Origin: Dichetophora obliterata
Lineage: Eukaryota; Arthropoda; Insecta; Diptera; Sciomyzidae
Assembly (NCBI GenBank): GCA_963920525.1
Contig: OY986436.1
Coordinates: 30,979,574-31,043,573 of the forward strand
DNA: 64,000 nucleotides
Direction of reading: 5' to 3'
In this document: piece after piece, positions 10,486-20,434 of the stretch
Position numbering within the stretch: the stretch's first letter is position 1
Layout of the letters: every line of letters starts with the position of its first letter
The notes under the pieces: generated by a model
The model's input: the letters and a program-made list of their open reading frames with translations, nothing else
The model's database searches: none
Told to the model about the DNA's origin: nothing
Program-made: the position numbers and the translations under genes

Positions 10486-12683
10486 ATGTCTGGAACGTAA
10501 GTTTCAAATTCATCTCCATATATCTGTGGTCACAAGGAATAATGACTAAACTGAAAATATCGTAAAAAAGTGATATGGAATTTACTTTATTGCCAATTTT
10601 TGGAAGTATGCAGATATCCATTTTTTGCCAGGAATTGATCATCACGTATGTCTGCACATATTTTGTTTGTAACGGTTCATATATTTCAAAAAATGGGTCG
10701 TAGTTCGTGCAATTAAAATATCGTTTTTTACGATACTTTGAGTTAAGTCGTTATTCCTTGTGACCACAGATATATCATATTCATCTAGCAATATATTTAA
10801 AAAAAAGTTAAACTTTTGTAGTTTTGACTTTCGAGTAAAGCGAGCATTATCTATGAGGGAAATACTCGATGTGTTGGAAGACTCTGAAGATGAATCAGAG
10901 AACACACTGATTCGTGATAATGCCCGTAATGTTGTATATATTCCACCTCGAGCTGACGTCGTCAGCGACGAAGAAGATATTGATGAAACTATCGTTGGTG
11001 GTCAAAACAATAATGCAATAGGTGAAGTAGCTGGTGAATTGGAGCTTGAATATGTAGTAGAAAATGAAGATATTGGTGCCCTAAATGAAGTAAAAAACTT
11101 GGAATTGTTGCCAAAATCAAATGCAATAAATTATAGATCCAAATCTTCATTTCCTTTGTCAAAATGGGTACACACAAAACGACCACATTACTCCAATAAT
11201 GTGCATGATTCCACAGAATTGATCAAAGCACAAGAGGAATTGTATCTATCATTGAGTATGTTACCTTTGTATTTTGTTTTTTATTAGTCTATATAACTGT
11301 TTTTTTTAACATCTAGACGGAAAGTCGCCTTTAGATCTTTTCAACTTATTTTTCGATGAAGAAATTGTGGAGCTAATAGTAATGAACACCAATGAGTATG
11401 CGAGGCAAAATAATGTTATGGACAATATATGCACAGTTGAACTGTTGCGCCGTTTCATTGGATTTTTGATATTTACTGGCTATCACACTGTTCCACAATA
11501 TGAAAACTATTGGAGTCAGCAGCCAGATCTTGGTGTTCCAATTGTGAAACAAGCCATGACACGATTCGAATTTCGGTGGATGAAGAAATTTATACATGTC
11601 AGTAATAATAACGACTTAGACAAGAATGACCGCTTTGCCAAAATAAGACCTTTACTTGATGGATTGAATAAAAAGTTTATTCAGTTCGGAATTTTCAGTG
11701 AGCATTTGTCAATTGACGAACAAATGGTACCATACTTCGGAAGGCACTCGAGCAAAATGTATATCAGAAATAAGCCCATTCGTTTCGGCTTCAAGCTGTG
11801 GGTTCTGGCTTCATCTGATGGATACATGTATTGCTGTATTCCATACGCTGGTTCCGAGCAATCGTATAGCAGAGAAATCGGCTTAGGAGCTCACGTGGTC
11901 TTGAATTTGCTGGAAAATGTGCAGCATCCAGAAAGGCATTTTGTATATTTTGATAATTTCTTCACGTCCTTCTACCTTATGTGCCTGCTGTCTGAAAGAA
12001 ATTTTAATGCAACGGGCACAGTACGCAAAAACAGATTGCCAGCTAATGTGGAAATTAAAGGTGACAAAAGTCTAAAAAAAGGAGAATACGACTTTATGTT
12101 TGATCGCGCAAATGAAGTTTTTATTGTAACTTGGCATGATAATGCGATTGTGACCTTAGCGACTAATTTTGATTGCATCGATCCTCTTACAACTGCTCGA
12201 CGTTATAATCGAAAATGTCATAAATATATCAATGTTGAAGAGCCTAATACGATAAAAAATTATAACTTGCATATGGGAGGTGTAGATATGGCAGATAATG
12301 CCATATCGAACTACCGAATAAATGTTAGAGGCAAGAAGTGGTGGTGGCCTCTATTTTCGAATGCTGTGGACTCGGCTGTTGTAAATGCCTGGAAGATGCA
12401 CAGTTTTTTGTGCAGAATCGGGAAAGTTCGAGGAAAAACACAACTGGAATTTCGGTCGGAAATTGCTAGAGCTCTACTTGTTTGCGAGGATTCAAACGGG
12501 CACCAAATGGGAGCAGAGGAACCAAGATCAAAACGCACCAAAGTGACGCAACACGTTATTGTAAAGCAAGAGGAAGGCAAAAAACGTCGGTGCAAGCAAT
12601 GCCACAGCCACACTCCCTTTATGTGTAAGAAGTGCAATGTGCACCTGCATACGAAATGTTTTGAGGTTCATCATAATAAATAG
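10486..12683 (+). CDS. piggyBac-family transposase, three exons, apparently intact
   Basis: Predicted exons are 10486-10496, 10822-11255 and 11317-12683. The introns begin GTAAGT and GTATGT and end TTTTGTAG and AACATCTAG, and the phases (2/1 and 1/2) match, giving 603 codons without a stop. The start MSGT lies in the short first exon; without it, translation could begin at the ATG at 10853. The acidic N-terminal part (EDSEDESE) is typical of the family. The DDE/D-type catalytic aspartates appear as D282 (SIDEQ), D361 (YFDNFF) and D472/D475 (GGVDMAD). The last 30 or so residues form a Cys/His-rich finger (CKQC...CKKC...HLHTKC) like that which binds piggyBac ends. The product would cut and paste DNA at TTAA in the nucleus. 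AATAAA overlaps the stop region (12675-12680). The exon model is my inference from splice signals. Confidence 0.88.
10516..10778. mobile_element. 263-bp MITE inside intron 1 of the piggyBac transposase
   Basis: Inverted arms share ATATATCTGTGGTCACAAGG, with similarity continuing for about 58 bp from each end. The 8-bp repeat ATTCATCT lies at both edges (10508-10515 and 10779-10786). The extreme ends (CC at left, ATG read inverted at right) do not match perfectly. Removing the MITE and one repeat leaves a 54-bp intron, about the size of intron 2 (61 bp), which independently supports a later insertion. The superfamily is unknown; 8-bp duplications occur in the hAT and P groups. Confidence 0.75.
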
Positions 12684-12754
12684 TTTTTATCATTGAATTA
12701 AATGTTTTTTATTTACCGTTGAAAATCTCATATGTGTATACATATTCCGCCGAT

Positions 12755-12770
12755 GGTGATTATAATTACC
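12755..12770. promoter_or_regulatory. Subterminal palindrome, right end of piggyBac element
   Basis: GGTGATTATAATTACC is the exact reverse complement of the left subterminal motif at 9874-9889 and is preceded by CCGCCGAT. It lies about 130 bp inside the right end, whereas the left copy is only 17 bp inside, so the arrangement is asymmetric, as in known piggyBac elements. Confidence 0.55.
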
Positions 12771-12905
12771 ACTCATTTTCTGGGAAACTGAAAACACCAC
12801 TGACTCCAAAGTTTGTAATTTTCTTAATTAGCATTGAAATAGGTTCTAAACAAATTTTTAAGCCCATCGGTCAACAGGGTCTTAGTGCGGCGAAAAATGG
12901 GTTAA

Positions 12906-13297
12906 ACAAAATCTTGGTTGATACAAATAAACTCTTTTCTTAATATAGGGGCAAACCGCAGAAGATAAGAGGGCGTTAAGGGGTAAACCACCCATTCCCT
13001 TAGCAATACAGAATATTTTTATATATTGAATAAAAGCACAGATACTCCAAATATTTAATTTTGCTAAAAAATAAAGATAAATTGAAAATTGTATATTAGT
13101 TGTTTGGTTAGATATTTTGTTGCTATTGTACTAACGTTTGCAAAACGAATGCACATAAACTGAACAAAATTATTCTGAAACAGGCTGTGAACTTAAAATG
13201 ATAACAAGCGTTGCTACCTTGTTCATTAAGTTATTAACTTAACGTAGAATTTATATTGTCAAGTGCTTACTATAACTTTTTGCCTCCAATTCTAGCG
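12906..13297. other. AT-rich non-coding flank
   Basis: No gene or repeat end is recognised between the piggyBac element and the hAT-like fragment. Confidence 0.5.
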
Positions 13298-13660
13298 GTG
13301 ACGCTTTGTCTCAAGTAAACCAATTAACGTGCGCAGTTACGAGTCCAGAATATTTGGTTGCAATCCGTTTAATACATAAAATATTTTCATTTACGTCAAA
13401 TCTGACAATACAGTTGCAAAAAATTGATTTAAGTCTTAAAGTCAAAACTTTGAAGAATGTTTGGAAGAACGATAACGAAGAATTTAAAGAAATATTTAAT
13501 AAAACTGTATGCTTTTAATAACTTCGAATCGGAATAAGTGAGCCTCGTTTATCAAGATGCAATGTAACTGCAGAAATAGCAGAGGATTCTTATCGAATTA
13601 AGCTTTTCATTCCTTTCGTATATCAGTTAGTTAATGCAATTTCCAAAGCACTTACAAATA
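13298..13660 (+). pseudogene. hAT-like transposase fragment (central/C-terminal part)
   Basis: A reading frame from about 13298 to 13518 has a helical pattern (SQVNQLTCAV... IHKIFSF... LTIQLQKIDLSL) like the middle of hAT-derived proteins of the DUF4371 / 52-kDa-repressor-like group. After a stop and frame change the similarity seems to continue with PRLSRCNV, then YRIKLFIPF, a pattern I associate with the same group. A possible splice acceptor CCAATTCTAG precedes the first part. No start, zinc finger or terminal repeats are visible, so this is a decayed fragment. Identification is by pattern memory only. Confidence 0.45.
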
Positions 13661-13760
13661 ATTGAAAATTTTTAAAGCATGAGTCCATCAGAAATAAACA
13701 ATTTAAATATTTAATCTTTTCAAAACTGCTATAAGGGTCTTGCATCTAAAAAAAAAAATA

Positions 13761-14314
13761 AAGGATGATCCAATACGAGCTTCCTACTTTGTTTTCTAAA
13801 TAAAATACATAAAAATCAATATATTGACGCAAATCTTTATTTGGAATGATAGTTCGATTCCTACAACTCAATGTTTAAAAATAAGCCGACTATATTTTAA
13901 ATAGTCTATTCTGTGGGTCCAACTTTCAAATTTCGACAAAATTCGAGATCGAAGACGAATCGATTATTCACGGTTTTCACGAACACTCCTGCTACTGCAG
14001 CAATATTCTCAAATTGCGGGCTCCATGCACTCTGGTTGAATTATGAATGTCCAATAGTGTAAAATTGGTTCGAAATTTGGTGATGCTCATAACGACTAAA
14101 ATGATGTTGAAGAACTCTGTAACATTTTCCAGCTAATGACTGATTTTGGTTGTAAGTTTCCACTATTTTTTAATAAACGTTGTTCAGGAGTAAGTCTATT
14201 CATGATTGAGTCGTATTGAATACTGTACACAAACATCATATGGACAAGCCATTTGACACATAACAGCAGTCAAAACAACCCAGTTGAAATAGGGACCTCG
14301 TATTGGATCACTCT
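13761..14314 (-). mobile_element. Deletion derivative of a mariner-type element
   Basis: The ends share TGATCCAATACGAG in inverted orientation (13766-13779 and 14297-14310). On the minus strand an ATG at 14203 opens a frame beginning MNRLTPEQRLL, typical of the N-terminal DNA-binding region (DUF4817 type) of mariner-like transposases. Further pieces of the same N-terminal region follow (KFRTNFTLLD, ENIAAVA) in broken frames. The catalytic domain is absent. At 554 bp it is a MITE-like deletion product. Confidence 0.65.
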
Positions 14315-14498
14315 TCAGATATAGAAAAGTTGGGAACCGAACTTCAGTTACCTGCCGTCTCCACACGCCAGAAAGTATGTCTCAGCAGCTGTGATGTCAG
14401 GTTGAATTATGAATGTCCAATAGTGTAAAATTGGTTCGAAATTTGGTGATGCTCATAACAACTAAAATGATGTTGAAGAACTCTGTAACATTTTCCAG
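14034..14498. repeat. 98-bp near-identical direct repeat (two copies)
   Basis: A segment of about 98 bp beginning GGTTGAATTATGAATGTCC and ending ACATTTTCCAG occurs at about 14034-14131 and again at about 14401-14498, with one difference seen by eye. The first copy is inside the mariner derivative; the second is inside the adjacent element with CCTGCCGTCTCCA ends. Confidence 0.85.
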
Positions 14499-14842
14499 AA
14501 AGTAATATTTACATCCTGTGGAGACCAAAATATTAGATTTTAGGACTGAAAAGTCTGCTAGAAATAAATAGCATCTCTATGGACAGAAATCGAACCACAA
14601 TTTGACAAATTTAATAAAAAAATGGCTGAGTTGGTGTTTTTCTTTTATTTATTTTATATTCCGCTTTTTCCAATTCTCTAAGCGCCTTTAAACGAATCAT
14701 AGTTTGATTTTGTTGACGGTTTAGCGGCATTTTATAGTCAAAAGTCATGCCAAAATCGGGCCAGCAGAAAAATTAAAGATTTTTTAATGACGATTACTAA
14801 CAGAAATTCTATATGCTTTTCTATCGTATGGAGACGGCAGGC
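14350..14842. mobile_element. MITE with CCTGCCGTCTCCA ends carrying mariner-derived sequence
   Basis: CCTGCCGTCTCCACACG at the left (from 14351) is matched inverted at the right (CGTATGGAGACGGCAGG, ending 14841), with TA at or near both outer edges, compatible with a Tc1/mariner target. It contains the second 98-bp copy of mariner N-terminal sequence. The rest is non-coding. Confidence 0.6.
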
Positions 14843-15254
14843 TAAAGAAAACTAAATGGACCAACAATAGAAATTAGGATGGCAGAACAGCTCTTGAAAA
14901 ATTTTAATTATTTGGCGGCGACAAATGTAGCTGTCAGGAATGGATGTTTCCTCAATTTAACAAAATTCTCGTAATAATGTTTACTTTGCCCTCTAGTACA
15001 GCTTCTTGTAAAAGTCCTTTTTGCACATTAAAGCCTTACTTCTTAAACGCTATTAAATAATCATAAGGCTATTTCTATTTCTAGGATTATCGACAAATAC
15101 GCATTGCGCTCTACACAATTGACTTCGTTTCTTCAACTATGTTTAAATATGTTTATCTTTTTAAAAGATCTGTTTTCGTTTTTTTACTTAAAAGACATGG
15201 GGGAGGTAAGGTTTTAAACCAGGTTTTGTTTTAATTTTTATTTTAATTCAAATA
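14843..15254. other. Non-coding stretch, nothing recognised
   Basis: No coding or repeat signal identified between the MITE and the next long inverted repeat. Confidence 0.4.
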
Positions 15255-15255
15255 A

Positions 15256-17484
15256 TCTGAATGTACATGTCAAGAGTATTGTGTCAAAATGTCAAGTAAA
15301 TCTATGTCTATACTTACAAAGATACAGCGTTTCAAGCTACCGGCCGTCATACTGGGATATTCGAGTATAAAAAGCTTTAAAGTGTTTTTCCCAAAACTCA
15401 CGTTTTCAAAGTCGGTGTCGCTCATAACTAAAAAACTACAGCACCGATCCTTTTGATGTTTTGAACACTATTTCTGTACATTATTTACGAGGTAGCACTG
15501 GATAGTTCGTTTTTTAAATGTATATATGTCGGGCAGCTTTGCACACTTAAAATTGTGTTTGTGCAGTAAAATATGTATTCATCTCACCTACAGAACGATC
15601 AAAGCTTCAGTTTTCAAGCGAATGTCAAGCAGATAAGATCTGCGCTTGCGTGTTCCTTGAATATATTATATTATATTTGTGTCGATAAGCAATAATAGCT
15701 TAAGTTGACTTAAGACAGAACGGAGTTATTGATAGAGTTGTGTTCCACGTATATATCATTATGAACACACAAAATCTAGAACTTCTAGCATGACCATAGC
15801 CAAAGATATGACGCAAAAACAAAAGACCCTTTCATATAACTTATATGGCGATGGAAAACTTTGAAGCAAGATTTCTGGAAACTTTGAAATAAGACATAAG
15901 CTGTTATTGCTCATCGACACAGATATTACGTAAGATTACATTGCATAAAATTTTATGTTTGCAAAATTTTTGGAAGTATGTTTGAAAAATTTTTCATTTT
16001 TAGAAAATAACGGGGAAAATGACGCGGCGGCATCAAATAGGTAAAATTAAAAAAATTATGTATTACAAGGCATTACGATAATTTGCATGGCCAATATAAG
16101 GTAATTGTGATGGAGAAATTAATTAATTAATTAAAAGCGGCATGTCCATATATGATATCATATACTGATCAATTCCAAGTACGTATAATGAAAGCATCGT
16201 ACGCTGTCAGTTTGGCCTTGGCAAAATACAATAAGCAATATAAGCACAATAAAAAACATATTAGTCTTTTACTATTAGCCTGCCTTTTTACATTTCCGTC
16301 TGCTTATCTATATTTCACAATATCCGTCTGTCGGTCTTTTTCCATTTGACATTCTGTCCACTACTTATTAAATTAATTTCGCAATACAAATCCGAGCAAA
16401 AAATATCCCATAATGCCTATTAAGATTTCTGCAAAAAGCGCTTTAGCACTACTTTATTTTCAGTGTAAGCTTTAAAGCGCTCATTAATACATACTCAAGA
16501 TGAGAAAGTATAGGTGTGCAAAGCTGCCCAAAGTATTCCCAAAAAATGATAAATTTAAATTTTAAGAAACCGTCCTAATTTTACCTTGGGAAAGCGATTA
16601 TCTAACGAAAACTTTGCTTTTTTATTCAGATGATCCAGCAGCGAGTTAGGAGGGTCACCACAACTCCACTTGTTTTCGAGGCGCATAATACATATTTCTC
16701 CACGAAATTTTCAAAGAATATTCTTAAAATGTTATATTTTTTTATGTACCGTTAGTTTTAGGAAATAGATTTTAACTGTGACGTCCGAAAAACTTCATAC
16801 AGATGTGCCTTTTTTGTACGAATTAACCTTACCCCCCTCCCTTAAGGGCAGGATAAGATTTTAAAGGCGAACACAAAGCATGTTTCCATGATTTTTTTGG
16901 AGATATGAAAACTGTTGGTTTATTTATTTCATATACGCGTTTTCATTTCTGTCTTATAGTATAACATCCGAAGAATTTTTAGAAAAATTTTTAAATTAAA
17001 AATATCACTAAAAAAGTCCGAGACAGCGAATCTTCAGAGACGTCACAAAAAAAAAACACAAAAAGATTTTATGCGGTGAATTCCATAGATCGTTACCAGA
17101 TCATCTGAAACAAAAAATCGAAACGTGTTTCAAAGGTGATATGTTTTTCTAAGTAGGTAGTCAGGGGGAGATTATTTTTTTTTTTGATTTTGTTGTTTTT
17201 GGCTGCATTTGGAAGTGAAAAACGCTATTTTCGCAAAAGAATTTCGGTGAATTTGTTATTATAAAATTGAAAAAATGGTAAAAAAAACTGCCTTTGATTA
17301 CCTGTTGATTTATGTGTAGAAATAGTGCTTAAAGTTTCCGAAGGATCGGTTAAGTACATTTTCAGTTATAATTTTCACGAACTTCAAAAATGACTTTTGC
17401 CATAAAATCGATTTAAAGCTTTTTTTATACTCGAACATCCCAGTATGAGGGCCGGCCGGACTTTTGACATGTTGTTCATTCAGA
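15256..17484. mobile_element. 2.2-kb non-autonomous element with long decayed inverted ends
   Basis: The outer ends TCTGAATG..ACATGTCAA (15256-15273) and the inverse at 17464-17484 pair. Further inside, CCGGCCGTCATACTGGGAT at 15340 pairs with the complement at about 17432-17459, followed by TTCGAGTATAAAAA on both sides. Insertions and deletions separate the matching blocks. No transposase is seen. A smaller MITE is nested at 15673-15925. Confidence 0.6.
15673..15925. mobile_element. 253-bp MITE, ends TGTGTCGATAAGCAATAA
   Basis: The left end TGTGTCGATAAGCAATAATA pairs with TGTTATTGCTCATCGACACA at the right end. Its left two-thirds are repeated at about 18152-18345 with decay (shared AACACACAAAATCTAGA). 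No coding potential. Confidence 0.7.
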
Positions 17485-18151
17485 ATGAATTCCCCCTTTA
17501 CTAAATACTTGTTGTTCTGTTCAAAACCAAACTATTGAAACAATTTTATATGCTTGAAATAAAAATAAATAAAATTTCATTAACTCTTTTAACTTCGTAT
17601 GTTGAAATCAGTTTAGACATTTGAAAAGAACCTAAGGCCTTCAGAAATTTCTATGGAAATGAAAAGAAACTAGTATTTTTTGCTTCAGTAAATGCGCCCC
17701 TTATGAAATACCTATCTACAGCATTGTAGGGGAAATGGCACAGCTCTCTCATTATCGCTCTTTTTTTTTCTTTATTTTCGAGAACGGACACATTTAACAA
17801 ATGTTTTTCGTAGTGGAACAGACTAATTTTAATGTATCTTATGATCGGCATCAAAAATCATCTTTTGATAAGAATATTTTTGAATCAATGGAAAACAGTT
17901 GTACTCTAATTGAATATTTATGCCTATTTCTATTTCCTCTGTTGCCTTTTTCAATGGCACAAAAAATAATAAATTTTAAGAAATTATATTCGCGTGTAAG
18001 TATGTAAAGATCAGGGTGCGGAGAACGTTTGAAATACGATTGTTCTCAAATAATTGTCAAATTATTTTATCATTAAAAACACAAAAAAAAAATTGATTTG
18101 ACCTTGTAGATGTTATCACCATTCCGTACAAGGGCTAATAATTTTGTCATT

Positions 18152-18345
18152 TTATCTGTGTCGATAAGCAATAATAGCTTAATTCTACTTACGACAGATC
18201 TAAGTTATTGATGTAGCATTATTCTACGCATATAGCACTATAAACACACAAAATCTAGAGCTTTTAACATGACCAAAAACAAAGTTATGAAACAATAACA
18301 AAAGACTCTTCCAATTAGCTTATATGGCGATTGAATACTTATATG
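18152..18345. repeat. Partial copy of the 253-bp MITE
   Basis: It begins TGTGTCGATAAGCAATAATA, as at 15679, and shares the AACACACAAAATCTAGA core, but the right inverted end is not recognisable. It lies within the hAT-type element. Confidence 0.65.
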
Positions 18346-18510
18346 AAAAACTGCTTATGAAGCGGTCATAATACTAAATACAATTTTTGGGACTATGTCC
18401 TCTTTTTGAACGGAAAAATTTGCAATTTTGGATTATGTTTATTATTTGTAGTTTTGGATTACCAGAAAAGCATGATAAATAGCACTTGTAGTATTTTTCA
18501 ACGATTGTGG

Positions 18511-18885
18511 GATGTGGTAATTCTCATGTTATTTTGTGAGAAAAATCTCTCGCATGGGTAAAAAAATACCTCAAAACACCACAAAATACCTCAAATTACT
18601 ACAAAATACCACAACATCTCAAAATAACTCAAAACCCTTCAAACTACTTCAATTACGTGGTAAAAATACGAATTAAGGGAACGTTGCGTTAATTGAATTG
18701 TTCAAATGACTGAATGCACTTGTTTGTGGTGGTTTGTATGTATCTATTTTCTCTTTGCTTTTTTGAGGTATTGTGGGATTTTGTGTTAATTTTGAGGTAT
18801 TTTGTGGTAATTTGAGGTATTTTGGGAGTGTGGTAATCTTGAGAATTAAATGCGAGAAAAAGGCAATTTTGGTGGTAATTCCATC
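18511..18885. repeat. Low-complexity inverted repeat rich in ACCTCAAAA / TTTTGAGGT
   Basis: Left part (about 18560-18650) is built of ACCTCAAA and ACCACAAAAT words; the right part (about 18760-18840) has their complements. TGTGGTAATTCTCA and TGTGGTAATCTTGAG flank the two parts. It could form a long imperfect hairpin. No coding sequence. Confidence 0.55.
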
Positions 18886-18889
18886 TTGT

Positions 18890-19370
18890 GATACTGCCCC
18901 TATCATGAATAATTTGTCCCCTTAATCTCCACAGTATAACTCATAAATTGGAAGATTCGCGATCGGTACTTTCATCATACAAAGGTATCTTATTGACTGA
19001 ATTCCTCCGGACGCGTTTGTATTCAGACCTATCATGAATAATTTTTCACTCGAAATCAAAAAAGGGAGTCTCAAAGGTAAATCTCAAGAACATTTTGGAA
19101 ATTTATAATGCAAAGTTGTTCATCAAACGTCAATATTCATGAGTGTAAAAAAATGTGATATTAAAAATGAATACACCCTTTTTTGATTCCGGGCGAAAAA
19201 TTATTCATGATAGGGCTGAATAAGAAAGTCTCCAAAGAAATGATTAAGATCCAAAGATAAGAAAATGATCCAAAGAAAGAAAGAAACCTTTATATGATGA
19301 AGTGCCGATCGCGAAACTGCCAATTTATCAGTTAAACTGGAGAGAATATGGTAACTGGTGTGCCGCGATT
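18890..19370. repeat. Foldback with TATCATGAATAATTT arms
   Basis: Inner arms CTATCATGAATAATTT (19029) and the complement (about 19198-19215) lie next to AATCAAAAAAGGG and its complement. Outer arms also pair: GATTCGCGATCGGTACTTTC at about 18952 against GTGCCGATCGCGAAACTG at about 19303. A third TATCATGAATAATTT lies at about 18900. Total arm length is about 150 bp with gaps. No coding sequence. Confidence 0.65.
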
Positions 19371-19783
19371 TGACAATGGATTCATGAAGTACTTTTAATA
19401 AAAATAAGAATGGCCGAAAGAAAAATCGATGCATCGATTTGTTTTCGAGTTATCAATTTTTTTAATTTGATCATCACTTAATCTTTCAATTAATCAATAT
19501 CGATTTCAATCAATAGATCAATCTTTTAAATCTATGAGATAATGGCAACGATATAGATATTTTATTGAACAGATCTTGTACCAAGCAACAAAATGTTAAA
19601 CATAGATAACTAGTTGAGGTATCAATTTTTTGTTCGAACAAACATTTTTTTTTTTGTTATGAAAATAACAACACTTTCTAATCGCGGCGCCCCAGTTATC
19701 GTAATAGTGCCTATATACTTTTGCAGACCAGTGTTATTGAAAACATACGTATTAAAACGTTCTTCACTTCCTGATTTTCAGTG

Positions 19784-19954
19784 ATGGGTAGAGTATCAAA
19801 AATAGACAAAAAATCTCTGGTCATCCATGACAAAATAAGTAACATTTCCAAATGTCTCTTATGCGAAAAACCTCTCATGGAATGTGTACTAGGGAATATC
19901 AAAAAGCATTACGAGAGTGTGCACAAACATAATTTTGACAATGCTTCATCATAA
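19784..19954 (+). pseudogene. BED-type zinc-finger exon of the hAT element
   Basis: A 56-codon frame starts at the ATG at 19784, right after a splice-acceptor-like tract (CTTCCTGATTTTCAG). It shows CLLC (C-x2-C), then KKHYESVHKH (H-x4-H), the spacing of a BED zinc finger, the DNA-binding domain at the N-terminus of many hAT transposases. It stops at 19952-19954 and no catalytic domain follows. If expressed it would be only a DNA-binding stub, possibly able to bind element ends; that is speculation. Its place between hAT ends supports the element call. Confidence 0.65.
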
Positions 19955-20159
19955 AGATCGTCAAGAAGTAATCATACAATCTAATCACATAACAACAATC
20001 ATAACAAACCATCTTTTTTCATTTGATTGGGCATATCAAGTTTATTTACCTTATTAAAACATTAATTTTCCTCATATGCATATGTGCAGTCTACATCTGT
20101 ATTTTGGTTTCATATTTTCATGTCAGCAAGTGTACAAAAATACAACAACAAACTGATAT

Positions 20160-20434
20160 TTTGTCTAATAACTCTACGTACAAGCGAACGTTCGTGAATT
20201 TTTTCTTCAAACGCTCATTTCGAATGAACAATTCCAAACGAACGTATGTTGCTTTTTGTTGTTGTGTGAAAAATTCGTTCGAAAAAATACAAAGCTTACA
20301 AATTTATCAGTGATAAAAAAAACGACGCAAGCAGAGCGTTCCTTTTTCGATTGCGAACGTTCGTATGCTTTTAAATTTTTCGTTTGAAAAATTCTCACAC
20401 ATAGCAAAAAACGAACGATAAGATCGTATTTTAG
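20160..20434. repeat. Cluster of GAACG/CGTTC motifs, hAT subterminal region
   Basis: About nine copies or near copies of GCGAACGTTCG, AACGAACG, TTCGTTCG and similar words lie within 275 bp, plus another (TTGCGAACGAA) between the piggyBac insertion and the right hAT end. Clustered subterminal repeats bind transposase in characterised hAT elements. The nested piggyBac splits this cluster from the terminus. Confidence 0.6.

Larger units (their letters stand above)
9857..12901 (+). mobile_element. Complete piggyBac-type DNA transposon
   Basis: Perfect 14-bp terminal inverted repeats CCCATTTTTCGCCG (9857-9870, and complement 12888-12901) lie between TTAA duplications at 9853-9856 and 12902-12905, the hallmark of piggyBac integration and excision. 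The element is 3045 bp. It encodes one transposase whose three exons join in frame. Palindromic motifs lie just inside the left end, at 10206-10221, and near the right end. A 263-bp MITE sits in intron 1. Ends, target site, splice sites and catalytic residues all look undamaged, so the copy may be recent. I cannot tell whether it is active. Confidence 0.92.
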
